Both the position numbers and the translations under genes were made by a program. DNA of 29,771 nt from a virus. Positions 27,494-29,771 of this stretch are shown here, piece after piece. Within the stretch, counting starts at the first letter, position 1; every line of letters starts with the position of its first letter. The stretch spans positions 1 to 29,771 of the IMG/VR virus record IMGVR_UViG_3300007735_000588, one strand, 5' to 3'. A model generated the notes under the pieces. That model was not told where the DNA came from, made no database searches, and was given only the letters and a program-made list of their open reading frames with translations.

Positions 27494-28823
27494 TTTTTTC
27501 TTTTTTTATTTTTATTTTCATTTTAGTACCTGTGTCAATTTTTTCACAAGTAAGTTTAAATCCGTGCTCTTCTAAAATAGCAACACAAATATTAAGTCCA
27601 AGTCCTTTCTCATCTTCAGAATGTTCTTTGTTAGATGCATATTTTTTAAGTTGTTTTTCAAATTGTTTTTGACTGAACCCTCGTCCGTTATCTTCAACAA
27701 TTATATAATCCTCTTCCAAATAAATTTTAACTTTCTTTTCAGAACTATCGTTATATGTTAAACCATTTTTAATTAAATTTTCAATAGCGTTACAAAATAA
27801 AATTTCATTAACTTCCATCTGCACTAAATCGGAAATATCAACTTGAGAGCTGTATGAATTTGGAGATATGTATTTCCAAACTAACTCTTTAATATCAACC
27901 ATAGTTTTATTTAATACAACATTTTGTTTAACTAAATTAGTAAACTCGTACACACTCTTATAAACTCTTTGGGTGTGGTTAAGTCCCTCTTTGACCATCT
28001 TTAACGCTCCTTCAATTTTTAATCTTTGGATGTCGTCAGTTGTTAATCTTTTTTCTAATGATGTAATACCTCTTGGCATATAGGTATTAATCCCGGAGTG
28101 CATGTCGTGACGAATAATCCTTGCCGCATGTTCCAAGTAACTATTCTTTTTATTAATTTCATCAAGTTGTTCTTCAATTGCGACATCTTGTACTTGTATT
28201 TTTCTTCTTTGTAAAACAACCGCAATTACTAATCCAAGTACTGCTAATCCAGATAACGCAATATAAAGATATCTTTTAAGTTTATCCTGTTGGATTTTTA
28301 ATTCGTCATTTTGACCAATTAAGTTTCCATTTTTATCTTTTAACTCACCTTCATTTAATGTTAAATTAATAATACTCTTTTCTTTTTCTAAAACAGTTAA
28401 TGTAGTTTGTTTAGTTTTTATAACTTCTTGATTTGCATCTCTGGCCTTTAATAAAACATCCAACTCTTGTCTCAATTGTACTATCTTATTATCAATTTGA
28501 ACTAATATATTTTGTAAATTTTCTTTTGGTAAATTTTCATATGATTGGGGTAGTTCAGTCATAAATTTAACATCACCTTCAAGCATTTTAATGTCTTCCT
28601 CTGTTAATTCCTCCTTTAAAGGTTCTGGGTCAGGTTGAGGGTCCATCCATTTAGGTATGATTTTTTCAGGGAAAATATCATTAATGTCAAAAGATTCTAA
28701 TACTATACTATCTTTTTTAACTTCAGGGTTAACCCAATTAGGTTTAATACTATAATCTGAAGTATCTTGTGAATATGAATTAATACTCAATAAGATTAGT
28801 GTAAATAGAATTATAACTCTCAT
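27486..28823 (-). CDS. Transmembrane sensor histidine kinase
   Basis: 445 residues: a signal-like N-terminus (1-19), a periplasmic region of about 165 residues, half of it coiled coil (108-185), one membrane helix (185-205), and a cytoplasmic core. The dimerisation motif IIRHDMHSGINTYMPRG carries His239; the ATP domain has NAIENLIKNG (345-354), DNGRG (378-382) and GLGLNICVAIL (407-417). All catalytic motifs are present. It should autophosphorylate and pass phosphate to the receiver at 27062-27493. A second, partial kinase gene lies upstream at 29440. Confidence 0.9.
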   Translation of the reverse strand: MRVIILFTLILLSINSYSQDTSDYSIKPNWVNPEVKKDSIVLESFDINDIFPEKIIPKWMDPQPDPEPLKEELTEEDIKMLEGDVKFMTELPQSYENLPKENLQNILVQIDNKIVQLRQELDVLLKARDANQEVIKTKQTTLTVLEKEKSIINLTLNEGELKDKNGNLIGQNDELKIQQDKLKRYLYIALSGLAVLGLVIAVVLQRRKIQVQDVAIEEQLDEINKKNSYLEHAARIIRHDMHSGINTYMPRGITSLEKRLTTDDIQRLKIEGALKMVKEGLNHTQRVYKSVYEFTNLVKQNVVLNKTMVDIKELVWKYISPNSYSSQVDISDLVQMEVNEILFCNAIENLIKNGLTYNDSSEKKVKIYLEEDYIIVEDNGRGFSQKQFEKQLKKYASNKEHSEDEKGLGLNICVAILEEHGFKLTCEKIDTGTKMKIKIKKEKND

Positions 28824-29443
28824 TTTTTATCAGTTTTCCTTTTTTTATTCCAATCACCTTTAAACTTCCAAACTTTCCTTTCTTCTTGTTTTTCCTTCGG
28901 TAATTTTTTAATCTTTATCTCATTTCTGAAATCCCAAAAAGCTCGGTCATTCATCCCATACACTTCTGTAAATTCTAAATATTTTTTATACTCTTTATCC
29001 GACATTTTAACCATTATAATTCCAAAATCATCGGTTGTCATATAATAATGTGAAAGGTCCATAACATAAACTGTACTATCATCAGGATATTCAGTGTAAA
29101 TTAAACTAGGACCTAAAGACCATCTCCAAACACTATCAATTAGAACATTTTGTTCATCATCTTTTTTAAGATACTCTAAAAGTACATTTGACAAACTATC
29201 AATATAACAATTTTGTTCAATAAGAACTTGATTAACCTTCTTTAATTCCTGTTCGTATTCTTTATTTTTTTTTGTTAATTCTTTAACGGAATTTGAATTT
29301 TTTTCAATTATTGAATTAATTTTATCTGACTGTTCTACCGTTAAAATAATCACAGAATCCCCTTTAAATATCGTTTTAATCGGATACTGACTATATCCAA
29401 CAAAAGACATCAATATAAAAAAGACCAATAATAATTTTCTCAT
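28820..29443 (-). CDS. Exported coiled-coil protein between the kinases
   Basis: 207 residues. MRKLLLVFFILMSFVGYS is a signal peptide; a coiled coil follows (about 40-95), then a mixed domain (WSLGPSLIYTEYPDD, SHYYMTTDDFGIIMVKM) and a Lys-rich tail. ATGA junctions on both sides couple it to the two kinase genes. A periplasmic role near the kinase sensor domains is a natural inference. Confidence 0.7.
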   Translation of the reverse strand: MRKLLLVFFILMSFVGYSQYPIKTIFKGDSVIILTVEQSDKINSIIEKNSNSVKELTKKNKEYEQELKKVNQVLIEQNCYIDSLSNVLLEYLKKDDEQNVLIDSVWRWSLGPSLIYTEYPDDSTVYVMDLSHYYMTTDDFGIIMVKMSDKEYKKYLEFTEVYGMNDRAFWDFRNEIKIKKLPKEKQEERKVWKFKGDWNKKRKTDKK

Positions 29444-29771
29444 TTGTATTTGATTTTCATTTTAGTTCCAATTTCATTTTTTTCACAAGTGATTTCAAAT
29501 CCGTGTTCTTTAAGTATTGCAACACATATATTCAATCCTAAACCAGTTCCACTTTCTTTTTGACCTTCTTTCCTTACGTATGGTTTAGATAGGTGGTTAA
29601 AATCTTCTTGGGTTATGCCTCTACCATTATCCTGTATATAAATGGTATCTTTGTCGGAAGATATTTCAACAAATTTAGTGTCGGAATCGTTATACTTTAA
29701 TCCATTACGACTTAGATTGTCAACCGCAGTACAAAATAATGGTTCATTAACTTCTATGGTTGGTAAATTAT
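29440..29771 (-). CDS. Sensor histidine kinase, C-terminal part
   Basis: The window's right end contains the last 110 or so residues of a second histidine kinase, ending in TGA at 29440. It shows LFCTAVDNLSRNGLKYNDSD (N box), DNGRG, and GTGLGLNICVAILKEHGF, nearly identical in wording to the kinase at 27486-28823. It is a paralog in the same operon. The sensor and His box lie beyond the window. Confidence 0.85.
   Translation of the reverse strand, partial: NLPTIEVNEPLFCTAVDNLSRNGLKYNDSDTKFVEISSDKDTIYIQDNGRGITQEDFNHLSKPYVRKEGQKESGTGLGLNICVAILKEHGFEITCEKNEIGTKMKIKYK

Noticed and set aside
1-29771. tRNA or rRNA genes
   Set aside because: I saw no cloverleaf with a GTTCRA-type T loop or any rRNA-like GC-rich block; the GC-rich part at 9437-9474 is too short and does not fold as a tRNA.

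Overview
The window looks like part of a large, AT-rich, T4-like tailed-phage genome whose host is probably a member of the Bacteroidota. Genes are packed end to end, with ATGA, TAATG or TAA-T-ATG junctions and almost no spacers. Phage-type nucleotide enzymes sit among many short unknown genes. Several clear promoters fit the Bacteroidota pattern (TTTG, about 20 nt, TAnnTTTG), and Shine-Dalgarno sequences are largely absent. No capsid, tail, terminase or polymerase gene is present, so the T4-like assignment rests on gene style, late-promoter-like motifs and the tag hypothesis below. Most genes are on the minus strand; short plus-strand islands lie at 348-1389, 5049-6114, 9986-11010 and 13504-14181.

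Region 1 (1-9.9 kb) is a cluster of paralogous small proteins with one of two short N-terminal tags: MKY(I/L)I(K/T)ESQ on plus-strand genes, and MNLQE(T/S)IRRILREE or MKDIIxxxLKEE on minus-strand genes. Nearly all tags contain (I/L)-x-E, the specificity known for the T4 prohead protease. Two minus-strand genes (1405-3120 and 3122-4264) repeat the tag internally, like polyproteins. One fold occurs under both tag types, so tags and bodies are modular. I infer that these are internal capsid proteins that are targeted to the prohead, trimmed and injected with the DNA. A tagged 2H phosphoesterase at 19.3-19.8 kb fits this idea and may be an anti-defence enzyme.

Region 2 (9.9-23.2 kb) is metabolic: a stand-alone 82-aa gene with its own promoter and terminator, dihydrofolate reductase, a short PurA/PurZ-like synthetase, an RmlD-like reductase, a papain-like amidase, a hotdog thioesterase, type II glutamine synthetase, RmlA, the 2H phosphoesterase, a P-loop kinase and an enlarged thymidylate synthase. 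The 3' end of thyA is repeated twice more downstream, bracketing two tiny genes, and a thyA-like internal segment recurs at 23.2 kb.

Region 3 (23.2-29.8 kb) has small unknown genes, an overlapping pair of spanin-like membrane/coiled-coil genes, and a signalling operon. That operon contains a partial histidine kinase, an exported coiled-coil protein, a complete transmembrane histidine kinase, a single-domain response regulator and two membrane proteins, and ends at a hairpin terminator (25829-25850). A phage-borne two-component system of this form is unusual.

Two start-proximal promoter classes recur. TATTTATA lies 3-7 nt before eleven start codons, mainly of tagged genes and the spanin-like gene; it is late-promoter-like. 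TTTG-N20-TAnnTTTG lies exactly 4 nt before three or four start codons. Both predict leaderless or nearly leaderless mRNAs.
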